From Lingula anatina (taxonomy: Eukaryota > Brachiopoda > Lingulata > Lingulida > Lingulidae): a stretch of 64,000 nucleotides of DNA. Below the pieces are notes generated by a model, which saw only the letters and a program-made list of their open reading frames with translations, did no database searches and was not told the origin of the DNA. Made by a program: the position numbers and the translations under genes. The stretch spans positions 124,001 to 188,000 of the forward strand of contig NW_019774103.1 of the NCBI RefSeq assembly GCF_001039355.2, written 5' to 3'. Positions 27,477-55,359 of the stretch are shown here, one piece after another. How positions within the stretch are numbered: the first letter of the stretch is position 1; every line of letters starts with the position of its first letter.

Positions 27477-28826
27477 CTGTTTCAGCCCTCCTTTAGACGT
27501 AAGCAGCAGGTATACGACGTAGGTTGGTATCGGGATCAGAGACGATAACGTGATCATCCAGCCTATAGCAATAGCCCAGCCAGGGAAAGGTTCGTCGTGG
27601 GTGTATACAGGCGGTTTGTACCCCACGATGGAAAGAATGAAGAGGGTCTGGAAAAGACGGGATCTATTCTGAATTACAGTGACCGATTGACCATTGCTTG
27701 AAATTGATTTCGGAAGCAAGCATTTGCACAATGTTATCTTTGGCGTTGTCCGTAATATCGATCCTCTAAGCCCGTGCTGGCAAGCCCCGTAGCCAAAGGT
27801 TTTTGAAAAAAAAAAAAAAAACAAAAAGACGAAGAAGCCCTGTAAAACCTTGTAAAGGGTGTCCTAGTCACTTTCCTGGGACCAGCCTTATTCGTTAATT
27901 ACTGCTAGTTAAAAATCGAGGAGCATGACCTATCTGCCTCAACTTGGCTACGATACTGCCACAGATGGTATATGTGCAAAGCATCAGTTGTCAGGTCGGT
28001 AGCTGACTAACAAGCAAGAATAGCATTTCTGGTTATATACTAGATTTGTTGTCATAGACTGGGTTCCCATACTTAGATCGATCCGTCTGGATCGACCTAA
28101 CTCCCTGGGGCTCCACGCTAAATTGCTATCAGCTCTAGAGGTCTAAATGTCTGTCACGCCTACCGAATCAGCTAGGGGTAAGATAATTACCACCTAACAG
28201 TTTTACTAGACGTGACAGACGTTTAAGCCGGTTAGTTTGATAGTTTAAGCCGGTTAGTTTGATAGCAATTTAGTGAGACTCCCCAGGGAAATAGATCGAT
28301 CCAAATATCTGTGGCAATGGTCCCATAATCGCCACAAAAATACATATATGACTAATAGCCACACCTACCAGCAGGAATACGGGACTGATAGCCACCCAGC
28401 AAATTTTCCAATATATACCAGGTTGAAATCCCAGCATCGTTTCTATATCACCACTGAAACGATTCACCCCTGAAATACAAGATAGAAGGACTTATTGAAA
28501 GTCGCCTTTCAATCAATTTTTGGGCGTAGCAACTCTTATATAATCTTTTGTTTCTCTATATCATATGAAGGTTAGACAGATATCTATGTATGAATCTTTC
28601 TGATGATGTTACATAGGTACTTGTAAATTAACAATTCGACTTTATATAATAATCCCATTGACTTAATAATGAAACGACCGAGCCCGTTTCAACTTTGCAT
28701 GTTTTGATACCGTACGTAGCACTTACCGTAAAACCAGTTCACCGCAATAGCTTCAATGAAAACGATGAAGAGAATTGAGATGGGGACACCATGTGAGTCT
28801 AGTAATACGAACACGTTATATCCGCC
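27477..28826 (-). CDS. Second set of SERT-like TM10-TM12 exons (alternative 3' cassette or partial duplicate)
   Basis: Three exons, 28727-28826, 28369-28469 and 27477-27647, have the same lengths (100, 101 and 171 nt) and phases as exons 10, 11 and 12 of the complete transporter gene just upstream. All splice borders are intact and there is no stop. Hand alignment to those exons gives about 24/34, 26/33 and 33/57 identical residues, so the copy is old but conserved. Typical stretches are [29 protein letters not shown] and [12 protein letters not shown]. No matching exons 1-9 lie nearby. Since exon 9 ends in phase 0, it could splice to either set, giving two transporter C-termini. The alternative is a partial tandem duplicate or the 3' end of a lost neighbour gene. 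The last intron contains a foldback element (28057-28325). Confidence 0.82.
28057..28325. mobile_element. Foldback/MITE-like element, family B, copy 1
   Basis: It matches the block at 61321-61569 along its length, starting GACTGGGTTCCCAT and ending near AATGGTCCC. Inside are long inverted arms (for example AACTCCCTGGGG...TTGCTATCA facing TGATAGCAATTTAGTGAGAC) and an inner pair around GTCTGTCACGCC / GTGACAGAC. This copy carries an extra 22-base tandem repeat at about 28221-28264. It sits in the intron between the second-set TM11 and TM12 exons. Confidence 0.8.
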
Positions 28827-30208
28827 CTAGCCGAAAGCAGCGGTGAAAAAGATAAAAAAAAGGTCTATCGTCAAAACAAATAGTATAATCGGTACGGTTG
28901 CCTTGCTTCAGATGTGAAGAAACCGTGCGTGTTTTTAATATTCTCTTACACACATGAGTGTCAGAAGAAAATGAAAGTATAGGGTACACCAGGCAGAGAG
29001 GGAATTATACGGGACACATGCTGTGCAAGCCACCACAAATATTTATTTTTCATACTTTCACCACAAACGACAGAAATTAAAGTAGAATTATGAAATTGTG
29101 AACATATGAGACCTTTCGGCTTGAGAGGTTTGATTTTGTTTCCTTTATCCAATCAAAAGGGGACAAGTTGGACACGATGAACCGAGCGAATAATAGGGCC
29201 TATGTATCAACTTTGTGTTAAACTTTACACATAAAATGGAAAAATACATTTATTTGATTGAATCAATATAAATCAAAGTCTGGATAAAGGTACCATAAAA
29301 ATTAAAATAGAAGTACGACTCCTTTTCACGTTTACTGACCAGTTCAACTTTCCTGCGCCTAGATTCCATTTGAATGTCTCTTCTGCTGTGAAAACTCTGG
29401 TCCATTGGCTAACATTGGTAAATAACTAAATACCGTTTATTAATTAGGTCAAATAAAAAAAGCTATTTTATATCATACGAACACATTTTCCTATATTTAT
29501 ACACAAGTGCACTGGTTTAATACTTTGACAAATACAAAGTTAATTAAAACATTACTAGTTTCTAGATAATACTTGCTTAGCAAGATAATAATTATAATCT
29601 AAAGGAAAATAAATACACGAAGATAATGACAATACTTAACCTTTGTCTATACGTATATTAAATACATCTATACATCTTTTTACATAACGTTAAACTAATG
29701 TATCACTAACACCAGGATATTTAGTTGAACGTTTTTACGCCAAAAGGTAACCTTCGTCTTCAAGAACATCTTTACTTTCTGTAGGCTTATAATACGATCT
29801 TTAGAGACCCCTACCGCCATTTTTTCTATAATTTTACAAAGACATGTGCGGTAAAGGACCGATATCGAACACGGACTGCATTGCAATATCTTAACGATTG
29901 CCTTTACACCCTGGCCAGGCCTCTGCAGCTAAGGGATGTATAGTAACACATTTTACACTTTTTTCGTACTCTATATTAACAATCACTACTTTGTATATAT
30001 AGTGGAATGCTTATTACATATTAAATGAAACTGAAATACACAACATTCCAAGCGTTGACTACGTGATTTTTTTAATTAATCAAAGCACTTCTTAAGTTAT
30101 GCACCAGGCATACTTGTACTACAAGCGGTTCGGAATATTGTGTAATTCTTCCTTTTCTGTCCTTTATAAGCTACAGCAGAACACATTCATCTTTATTGTC
30201 GAAGTCAT
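28827..30208. other. Spacer between the transporter stop and the second TM10-TM12 set
   Basis: It is AT-rich with no recognisable exon. A poly(A) signal for the full transporter gene lies at 30192-30197 (AATAAA on the - strand), 12 nt beyond the stop codon. If used it would separate the two 3' exon sets into distinct transcript ends. Confidence 0.5.
30192..30197 (-). terminator. Candidate poly(A) signal of the SERT-like gene
   Basis: AATAAA on the - strand, 12 nt after the TAA at 30209-30211. The implied 3' UTR would be very short, so a further signal may be used instead. Confidence 0.4.
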
Positions 30209-46723
<16,515 letters not shown>

Positions 46724-46876
46724 CTAGCCTTGCATCAGGAAATAATATTAAGAAAAAAAAGATTAATAAATAACCCTTTAAAGCACTTGCTCTTAAGCAT
46801 TTTATCTTTTTAAGGTTCCAAGAAAATCGTTGGGAAGAATTGGAGTAGGAGTAGGAGGAAGGCTAGGAGGAGAGAT

Positions 46877-46901
46877 GGGGGCGGGGGTGGGGGAGGAGGG
46901 G
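46877..46901 (+). promoter_or_regulatory. G-quadruplex-type tract upstream of the transporter
   Basis: Runs of five, five, five, two and four G are separated by single bases, about 180 bp upstream of the transporter ATG. This satisfies the classical four-run G-quadruplex pattern on the + strand, which is the non-template strand relative to neither known start site; the transcription start is not located. Confidence 0.5.
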
Positions 46902-48186
46902 CCAGGCAAGTGCTTATCGACCAAAGAATCAAGGAGCCTTTTAAAATATTACCTTTTTTGTCCTGCACCAGGCCATTCTGACTGTACCAGTAAGATAAAG
47001 AAATATGCGAAAGATTTTACGATTATTTATTGCCACCGAAATTATGTATTCACCCTAATTTTTTTAATAAGACATATGAGGCAAATTGTTGGGAGGCAGG
47101 ACAGAAGAATTATGCTGATAATATTTCAAATTGTAAATTTTGCACTGAATGCTGACAGTGAATTATTGCAATTCTGGTGTGATATAAGTACACATTCCCT
47201 TAAGACAACTAGCTGAAGAAAGTGAGCATCGTAGAAGAGACGCACTGATAACGAATCTAAAACAGCGACTTCACATTACGCACGGATTACATGCATTAAT
47301 CGATGTTTTGGATTACCCGATTAAGTGCACGTAAAAGAACGTAATTGAACGCTACTGAAACCCAGGCGCTGCGCTTTGCAACACGGATTTCCAGGGGCAA
47401 AGTTGTACTTGAATGCCGACCTCACGCACCTGTCTACCGGGGGAAGCGCTATTTATTACCTCACCCCTAAAACAATGATATGTTCCGCTTGTTGATGACG
47501 TAATTGTAGATATATGTACTTTTTAACACGCTCACGTTTTAGGGGATATTTGGACTTTGATTGATTGTCTACTCTGAAGGAACTGTTAACGGTATTGAAC
47601 TTTCCTACATCAGACATTTCAAAGAACTTCTCTATCGTCCTTAAGTCTATCGCAAATTCTTATACTAAGATAACATTGTGTTTGAAGGGATTTATAACCC
47701 TGGCCTTTTAGGGAAACGAAATTCCCAACATTTGAAATATTTTTGTCACATTTGTTTTCAATTAAACGGGTTCATCCTTGTTTTAAATCACAAAAAAAAA
47801 CTTCCGTTCGTAAAAATAGCTTTAAAAATTATTGACTTTTTTATTTAAAAGCTAAATGGTAACGAGGTAAACATGTGTCAAATAACGTGAGTTCCCAGTA
47901 TGATTGCTCTGTACGCCATTACCAGCATTTCTCTGGATTTGTATTGAAAAAAGTCAAAATACCAGATTTAGCCTCTTAATAGCACTCGTCGGCAGAGGAT
48001 TACTGTAGGGCCGGATTTGAATCTTATCAAATCTTCGAATCTTATAAAACAAGTTTTGTATATGTTTCTAACTGGACAAAATAGAGAGGTTGATACTGGT
48101 TTTTACAGAAAAAAGCATCCAACGAGTTTTAATAGTGTGCAGTCATCACCATCACCTCTATCAATTCAATGTCCTTTTCTCGACAC

Positions 48187-48531
48187 TTAAAGGGATAATA
48201 ACTCTTCGCATGAGATCTATATTTCACAATAAAAACATTGTGAAGAACTCATAGAAATTTAATATATTCTGTTTTACCACAAAAACGGCAGTAATAACTA
48301 TTATTCTGATATCTGAGCTTGTCTTTAGACCACGTGACCTCCATTAATGGCTATACTCTGTTATAATCTCTTAAGAGATTTTAACAAAAAACCAAACTTT
48401 TTAGAAAAAAACCAGGGACTAAATTTGAATGTAAAAATAGATTCATTTACCATTGGTAAGTATGGGAAAATTGTTGTTTACTCCAGGAAAATTCATTTTT
48501 TGGGCAAAACGAAGAGTTATTATCCCTTTAA
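48187..48531 (+). mobile_element. 345-bp MITE, copy 2 (family A)
   Basis: It is the same length as the copy at 17551-17895 and matches it in reverse orientation, including the ends TTAAAGGGATAATAACTCTT and its inverse and the central AATCTCTTAAGAGATT palindrome. It lies upstream of the single-pass membrane genes. There is no coding capacity. Confidence 0.85.
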
Positions 48532-49786
48532 CATCAGATTTTTAGGCGGAAATGTAAATTTCTATGAATTTGAACAATTCCTCAAGAGGGGTGATGTCAA
48601 CATATTTGTCATTTTTTCCGTGGTCCCAACACTGGTCCTCTGGTGGCCTGCCACCCTGTGCAACGAGTTACCTGCATAATGTTGACATCAGTTTTGCCAA
48701 AGTATAGACACCAATACTTAGGTACTATGTTTTGTACTAATGTTTTATTTTCTTTTAAGTTAATATTTCCTTTGAATAAAGGATGAGGTCTATTTCTGTG
48801 ATTATCTTTTATTTCATGGTTTAATTTTATCGTACCATAGGAACGTTGCAATAGCTACGCAGGTGACATGTGACCAAATTTCGCAGGCCACCGGTGGGCC
48901 ATCGTGGCCCAACAGAAAGACTGCCTTTGGCCCAATGTTGGCTCACTAACAGTGTGCTATCTAAGGTGCATCAATAGGCGATTGGTCAGTTTTGGAAGAA
49001 AGGTGGATTATCTTAATCCCTTCCCGGTTAAGCCTCTGTAAGTGCCTTCAACATAACAAAGCATCTACCTGTAGAGCAAATAACAAAAGCAGTAACAAAT
49101 TCGTCACAGTCGGCTAGATCGAATGTGTGGCTGCCACTCGAAATACTGATACGACACTATATAGAACTCGACATGTTTGGTTAGTGCTAATAGATGCACA
49201 AGTTTCTACAACTCTTCATCAAAATGCATTAGTGGTCAATGTTTTAAAATGTGAGACCAAGTGATCGCACGTTTTTACCTGCTGGATGCCCCGTGTCCGT
49301 TCAACCTTTGCTTATGTAGTATGTTTTATATGTAGGCCGAACAAGGTGAATATGTTTTTTTTTTACAGTTAAAGCAGTGCAGGTATATTTTCCCTTTACC
49401 TGTGCTCAGTGATGCAAATCAGAACAAAAGACCTACAACAGTGTTGTCCTGAGCAATAGTGTCAACCCTTCCACGACACCCGACTCCAATAATCGAAAGG
49501 GCGTGTTTAGTTAAGGCATTTGCATGTGCAAAAGGGACGCAGTGCACGCCTTGGGTGTGGTAGACGCACGACCACGAACAGTTTTGAAGCAAGACTCGTT
49601 TCATCTCCTGAACGGTAGAAAGAAGAGAAAATTATGTGATGGGAATATCAAATGACGCTTCTGACGAAACATCATCGCTGTGTATTGTAGGGAAGGTGCC
49701 CCCAGAATGACCCTTTGACAACTCTCGAGAGGTGTTTTAAAGTCAAAGAGTGATAGATAGTGTTCTAGCTCTGGACAAGAGAAATT

Positions 49787-49851
49787 ATGTCCGAAAGTAA
49801 GTATATAATTTCATGACGATGACGTGTGTGCTTGTGTATATGTCTGTGCGC

Positions 49852-49928
<77 letters not shown>

Positions 49929-50581
49929 ATTATGAAGTCGTGATCAACATGCGAAAAAATGTTATAATTGTCTTTATCAAGCTCACAGAGAGCAAAAAAG
50001 AAAGGGATCTACCTATATGGCATGTAGGTTACGAGTGACATGTAAACGCAATGTCAGGAACCAGTCTCAATATGGCTGCCTATTGTAAGGTCGATAAATC
50101 CTCCATTATTTGGGTTAAAAGTTGGTTGAGCTCTATACCTCGAAGCTTTCTTATAAAACCAAGCCTTGTTCGTTGCACACCTCTTCCATTCTAACTCAGT
50201 TCAACAGATGGGAGTTTTATATGCATTCATACTTTTCTAAAAATTTAATAAGGCTTACATTTATTTAGTCTTATTGGCGATTATTCGTGTAAAATAAATA
50301 GCACCCCTTGTGGAACATCAGAAATTTAATGACACGAAGAAACTTAAATATGATAGAACTACAGCATATTTTTTCTGTTAGATATAAATCTTGATGTGAA
50401 GACTTGACTGAAATATAACAGTGTGAAACGTGGCTATTTCAGATCAAGGCAATGAACCACCTATGCAGGCCGGGTTGTCCCAGGGAGTGGTCACAGCTTT
50501 AGCAATAGGGTGCAGCGTACTCTTTGTCCTGCTTGTTATTATTATTATTCTGGTCATAATACTCAGGTAAGTGTATTGGGA

Positions 50582-50612
<31 letters not shown>

Positions 50613-51494
50613 ACCAGCTTGGAGAGAGATACAAGGATTTTTCAATCTAACGCTGGACACCTACATTGCTGCTCAAGCACAAGAAAAGAGTAGATAACAG
50701 ATGTAGATGCCAGGAGAAAAATTAATGCATACTTGTAGTATAGTTTTTATAGTTCGTTTTAAACAAAATAATGGCCTCCATATACCTTGTGTTGTATTAA
50801 TTATTACAGGCGAATGAAAAATAACAAAGACGAGACACAATCAAGAACAGAAAAAGCACAATCAAAAGCAGCGGAGGAAGACGACCGAGGTCCGCTTGAT
50901 GTGACAGACGTAGCACAATTTGAACCATCGAAAGGAAAACAACTGACACAATCGGGTGCTGAACTCGATCCCGAGTCAATTTTTGTTGAAGATAAGGAAT
51001 TTAACAAAATTTCAGACAAGGACACCGGCGAGGCGGAAACCGAAAAAGAAGTAAAGAGGGAAAACGGCACAGACGCAGTGAAGGCGAACACAAAAAATGA
51101 TATCGATAAAAAACGAGAAAGCCAGACTTCGTCGAAAAACAAACCAAAGAAATATAAGGCACCCATGCCAAAAGTGGAAGTTGAACTTAATGATGAAAGT
51201 AAAGGATCGTCCGGCAACGATGTGAAATATAAAGATGCCGAAGAATATTACGCTAATTCTAAATATGCGAAATTTGCAGAGTTCAAGGAAGCCTTCAGGG
51301 AACATAGAAGAAGCCGACACAGAAGCATGGAGGCTGAAAATAGACCTTCAAAGAAAGAGCGGCATGGTAAACGCAAAAGAAAAAGCAGACGATCGGAGAC
51401 AGATGCCTATGACAATGCGGCATTTAGTGGCGAGCTGAAGGAGATGAATCCGGATGAAGATTTGGTTTTCGTTAGTCCTGACTCTGAGGTTTAG
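49787..51494 (+). CDS. Single-pass membrane protein with charged tail and C-terminal PDZ ligand (272 aa), gene A
   Basis: Proposed exons are 49787-49796 (10 nt, M-S-E), 50443-50566 and 50810-51494, in phases 1 and 2 with GT-AG borders. The 272-aa product has a short polar N-terminus without a signal peptide, one membrane helix at about 19-44 (VLFVLLVIIIILVIIL), then a 225-residue highly charged tail. The tail includes a Tyr-rich segment (DAEEYYANSKYAKF), a basic cluster (GKRKRKSRR, 231-239), AYDNAAF at 244-250, and ends PDSEV, which fits a class I PDZ ligand. By topology rules the tail is cytoplasmic. I do not recognise the family. Gene B to the right has the same layout and intron phases, so the two look like tandem paralogues. 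An AATAAA at 52063-52068 is a possible poly(A) signal. The last two exons are firmer than the tiny first one. Confidence 0.75.
49855..49924. repeat. (GT)n(GA)n compound microsatellite
   Basis: About 17 GT units are followed by about 17 GA units, in the first intron of gene A. Confidence 0.95.
50583..50609. repeat. (CT)n microsatellite
   Basis: About 13 CT units begin some 15 nt after the donor of gene A exon 2. Confidence 0.9.
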
Positions 51495-53490
51495 CGGTCT
51501 AAGTTCAACAAATGGATTGTCAGATATAGCGAATGCTTTTTACCAAAAAATATATACACCGCATCACACGAAGAAACGAAAGGCATGTTTAGAACTGAAA
51601 CAATGCTGGTGACGTCTTGCACAGCAATCTGCACAACTCACTGCCATTTGCCGTATAGGTCCCTATACATTATCACATTATGTCAACGTTACGTCATATT
51701 ATCACATTTCAAAACTTCACTTAGCATACATTGTTACTATGTGAAGAAACTGTGAAGATAAACACATATTTAACCCTATATTCACTCGGCATTCTCAACA
51801 AACTACTCATTTTTTAGCGAATGTGATTTAGTTCGACCTTTAAAAAGACAATAATGCGATAATTTTTTTAATTGATAAAACGCTTGCTATTACGCACACA
51901 AAAGAAAGATTAATATAAAAGAAATGTTATATTGTGCCACCCTGATATTCAGTAAAGTGATGAGGTCTCTTATCTGTCGAGAACATGTTTAGATGAAACA
52001 TTCTAATTCTAAGACAAACATCTAAAGGTAATTTTCATCTACCCATTTAAAGGAGAGGTGCCAATAAACCCTCACACTCCGGGTGCATATTGGGTACGAA
52101 TGCCATCAAAAAACAAACTGCAATAGAAAAAGCGTGAGTGTGCCTTAATCTTTCTTTCAATATGTCATTTATCAACAGTGTCAACATGGACAGCGTAAGA
52201 TTAAGAGCAAGTGTAATATTCTGTATGACAGATGAAAACATAAAGATGATAACATTTATTAAGTTTTGAAGGACGTTTTCTATCTTATGCTCACACATGT
52301 CGTGAGCGGAAATGGCTTATTTCTGATTATTGTAAGACGTCCGCATGAGTTTTTTTGGGGCGAATCCTCTATATTTATATTTATATATGACCATCACGTT
52401 AAACCAATTTGAAATAAATAAATAAATTTGACAAATGTTTATACCAAAAAAAGCTTTAAGTAAAGGTTCTCTTTTCTCAAACAACCTGACCGCCAGATGT
52501 CATGCACACTACACAAAATATAATACTGTACCGCTTTATCTTCTTTTAACACCTAAAGGTCGGTGGCTGCATGCTAGGCAATCCTTTTCCTTGGCACCGC
52601 ATACTTAAACCTAAATGTATCTCGCTCTATCAGTCTTTCGTGACGAAAGGGAATAATGAAGACCGAGGACGCTTATTCTAACCTGTGTAATATTATCGTT
52701 CTGTGATAAAAAGGCCGAGATAAGGTGTTATAGCCGAGAGGAAAATTCTACAAATTTCAGCATGTCCAAGTGTTTTCAGAGCATTTCTCACCTGGGCCAA
52801 AGTTAACATGATATTTCGTTGAAATACTGCGCGCGAGGAATTGGAAAGGTCGGTACTATTCAATTACACATCAATTATATATTTTAATGACTGACCATGA
52901 CAGCTTACAACAATCGTAGGTGTGCTTTTCGTTTGATAGGGCCAAAATGTCGACCCAAAGGTAAATGCATCTGAAGGTTCAATGTTGATGTTTGACCTCG
53001 TCTAGCGGTAAACAGCCAAAACTCGTTCAGGTGGATTAGTGACATGAAAAAATGCGACTATATGACACCGACGCAGCTGACACCCAAACTGTGTCACCGA
53101 ACAAGATATCATTTACTAAAGCTATGCAACGTAATGTAATCTTTTTGTTCGAAAATTAAGAAATCCCAACTGTCAGTCTTAGCGGTCCCGGGATTAAATG
53201 GAGAAAGAGGCACAGTAAAACTGATAGAAAAGTTGTAGAAAGTTCCCCACAGTTATATGCCTTTTAGTAATATGACCGCAACTGGAATGAAAATCTCTTT
53301 TTGTCATAATATTGTTGAGTGACATTGGTTAATGCAGTGAATGAATCGTTTAGCGAAAGGCAATGCTAACTCAAGTGACTCAGTTATTGGTAGTTTACCT
53401 TGACCTTTGAAAATATGTTGCTTTACTGGTGGTGAATAAGCCAAAATGCTTACCAGTATATAATTCATGCGTTTATTTCATTAAGTCAAG
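51495..53490. other. Spacer between genes A and B
   Basis: It holds the 3' UTR of gene A and the promoter side of gene B. A high-complexity, less AT-rich island at about 52560-53060 stands out but has no open frame. Nothing else is recognised. Confidence 0.5.
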
Positions 53491-53922
53491 ATGACCACTG
53501 ATGCCACCTCGAGTAACGTCACTTTCCTTCTACCAGCAATAGGTATGTATAGAAATGTATGAAAGAAACATTCTTTACATGCGCATTTATAAACAACCAT
53601 TCACAAGTCAGGTTTGCCTCAAATTTTGGGAGGTATCTGTGCATCATATTATTTAACTTTTATTCTACGCCTCGTTTCGTACATGAGGTGCATGCACATA
53701 CTTCACTTAAAGTGCAGTTTATGCTAAAGAATATTTCATCGATATGGAAACAAGCTCCCAGGGTTTCAGAGGACACTGGGAAATCACCTCTTAACTATCA
53801 GTTTGCAGATGCATATTGATGGTAGAGAGATTCGTTCCGAGTGTCCTATGATCAAGGAGTTCCAGCTGCTGGAACTCCTTGCTATAATTGAACTAATAAT
53901 ATTACCTGATACATAATACATG

Positions 53923-53963
<41 letters not shown>

Positions 53964-55359
53964 TGTGTGTGTGTATGTGTGTGTGTAGTGATGATATATA
54001 TATGTGTAGTGATGGTGCATATCTGTTTATGTAATATTATTGCTATTTATATGTGTAGAAGTTTTTGGGGTATTGTTACTATTACTGTTTATCTCTGTAC
54101 TGTACATTTTCACCAGCTCATTGTGATGGAAAAAGTAGGCCTACGTTTAAAGATCTACTTTTCTATTACCAGTGCAATAACCATTTCATTCAAAAACTGC
54201 ATTTTATTCACTGGCGAAATTTTAATTAATCTCGGTATTTTTACCCACTTTTTGTCTTGTGTTTAAATTTTCATCTAGGTTTATCTCATGATGACTCTCA
54301 TGGCAACAAAAGGCCTTCTGACCAGATGGACGTTCACGGCTCTCTGAATACAGGAGGGATGGCTGGAATAATTGTTAGCTGTATAGTTGTGCTGCTTATA
54401 ATACTCATTGTAGTACTAATTGTCTGGAGACGGTGAGTATTTTGGTGCTTTATGATGATATTGGTAGTTTAATAAACGTCTGGAACTTTTATTTTAAATT
54501 TCTCAAAAATATGTCTTTGTAATTTAACAAAAATTCGCTCCATACCATGTAACCTCAAGGTATTGCTTCTGTACTGTAAAAATTATATCTCTATGGCTTA
54601 TATATATTCTGCACAAGAATGTTAGTTCATAAACGGCTTGCAGAGATTGTAGTCTGGATATGACATTCTTTCATATCGACGCAACATATAATGGGCACCA
54701 TATCCTCACATTAACGTTGCAAAAGAACTTTTCGAAAAAAGTAAAAAAAAAATTCTTTCTCTGTGCTTGTTGTGCTACTTAGATCTGTTAGAAAGTGTAA
54801 TCGCCTTTTCACTTTTTTTTCAAGTCAAAATTTAAAGCAATAATAACTCTTCCTTTGAGATTCAAAAATCCGCATGAAATACATAGTAAACAACGCATGG
54901 AAATATATTCTATTGTATTTTACCACTAAAACGGCCGTTATTGTAGGAAAACTAAAATCTGTGCTTGTCAATAGGGCTTTCGATCGCTTTTTCCGGTCGA
55001 CAAGTGCANGTTTCCCATCATCAGATCTTAGGATATTTGAGAATTCAAAAGTAGCGAGTAGTAATCCGGGCTTCACGTACGACGACACAGTAGACAGTTC
55101 GCCAGCAAATGACGTTGGTATTAACCACAAAAACAGTGGAAGTGGAAATAACAACGAAAACACACCAAAGGCTGCCAAGGACACGGATGATACTGCCAGC
55201 GATGACACGGACTTTAGCGTAGGTGCAGTGCGTGCGCAATTTGATCCAGGTAGCACTACTTTACTCACTTCTGGGAGAGACCTGACAACCAGCGAAAAAA
55301 ACTTAGAAAGCAGTGGAGCACCAGATTTGAAGAAAGGACACAAAGAGACAGCTGTATGA
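53491..55359 (+). CDS. Single-pass membrane protein with C-terminal PDZ ligand (about 196 aa), gene B
   Basis: Proposed exons are 53491-53542, 54279-54432 and 54975-55359, with the same phase pattern (1, then 2) as gene A. The N-terminus has an N-glycosylation site (N9-V-T) and no signal peptide. A membrane helix spans about 44-67 (GIIVSCIVVLLIILIVVLIV) and is followed by two Arg. The tail is Ser/Thr/Asp-rich and ends KETAV, a class I PDZ ligand. No family is recognised. Two cautions apply: an undetermined base at 55009 lies in an early codon of exon 3, and the proposed acceptor at 54973-54974 abuts a decayed MITE, so the start of exon 3 is uncertain. A poly(A) signal AATAAA lies at 55494-55499. 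Confidence 0.65.
53932..53983. repeat. (TG)n microsatellite, interrupted
   Basis: About 25 TG units with single-base interruptions lie in intron 1 of gene B. Confidence 0.9.
54833..54974 (+). mobile_element. Decayed partial MITE, family A
   Basis: The order of short matches follows the MITE copy at 48187: AATAATAACTCTTC, GAGAT..., ATATATTCT..TTTTACCAC.AAAACGGC, then CTG.GCTTGTC. Only the first 40% or so is recognisable, with many differences. It ends at the proposed splice acceptor of gene B exon 3. Confidence 0.65.
55009..55009. other. Single undetermined base
   Basis: One N in codon NGT of gene B exon 3; the frame continues across it. It may be an ambiguous base call or, like the N at 41498, an assembly join. 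Confidence 0.9.

Noticed and set aside
48347-48679. 110-codon open frame upstream of gene A
   Set aside because: Most of it is family A MITE sequence; the same peptide appears in the copy inside the P450 intron.
49826-50038. Open frame with Val-Cys and Arg-Glu repeats
   Set aside because: It is the translated (GT)n(GA)n microsatellite.
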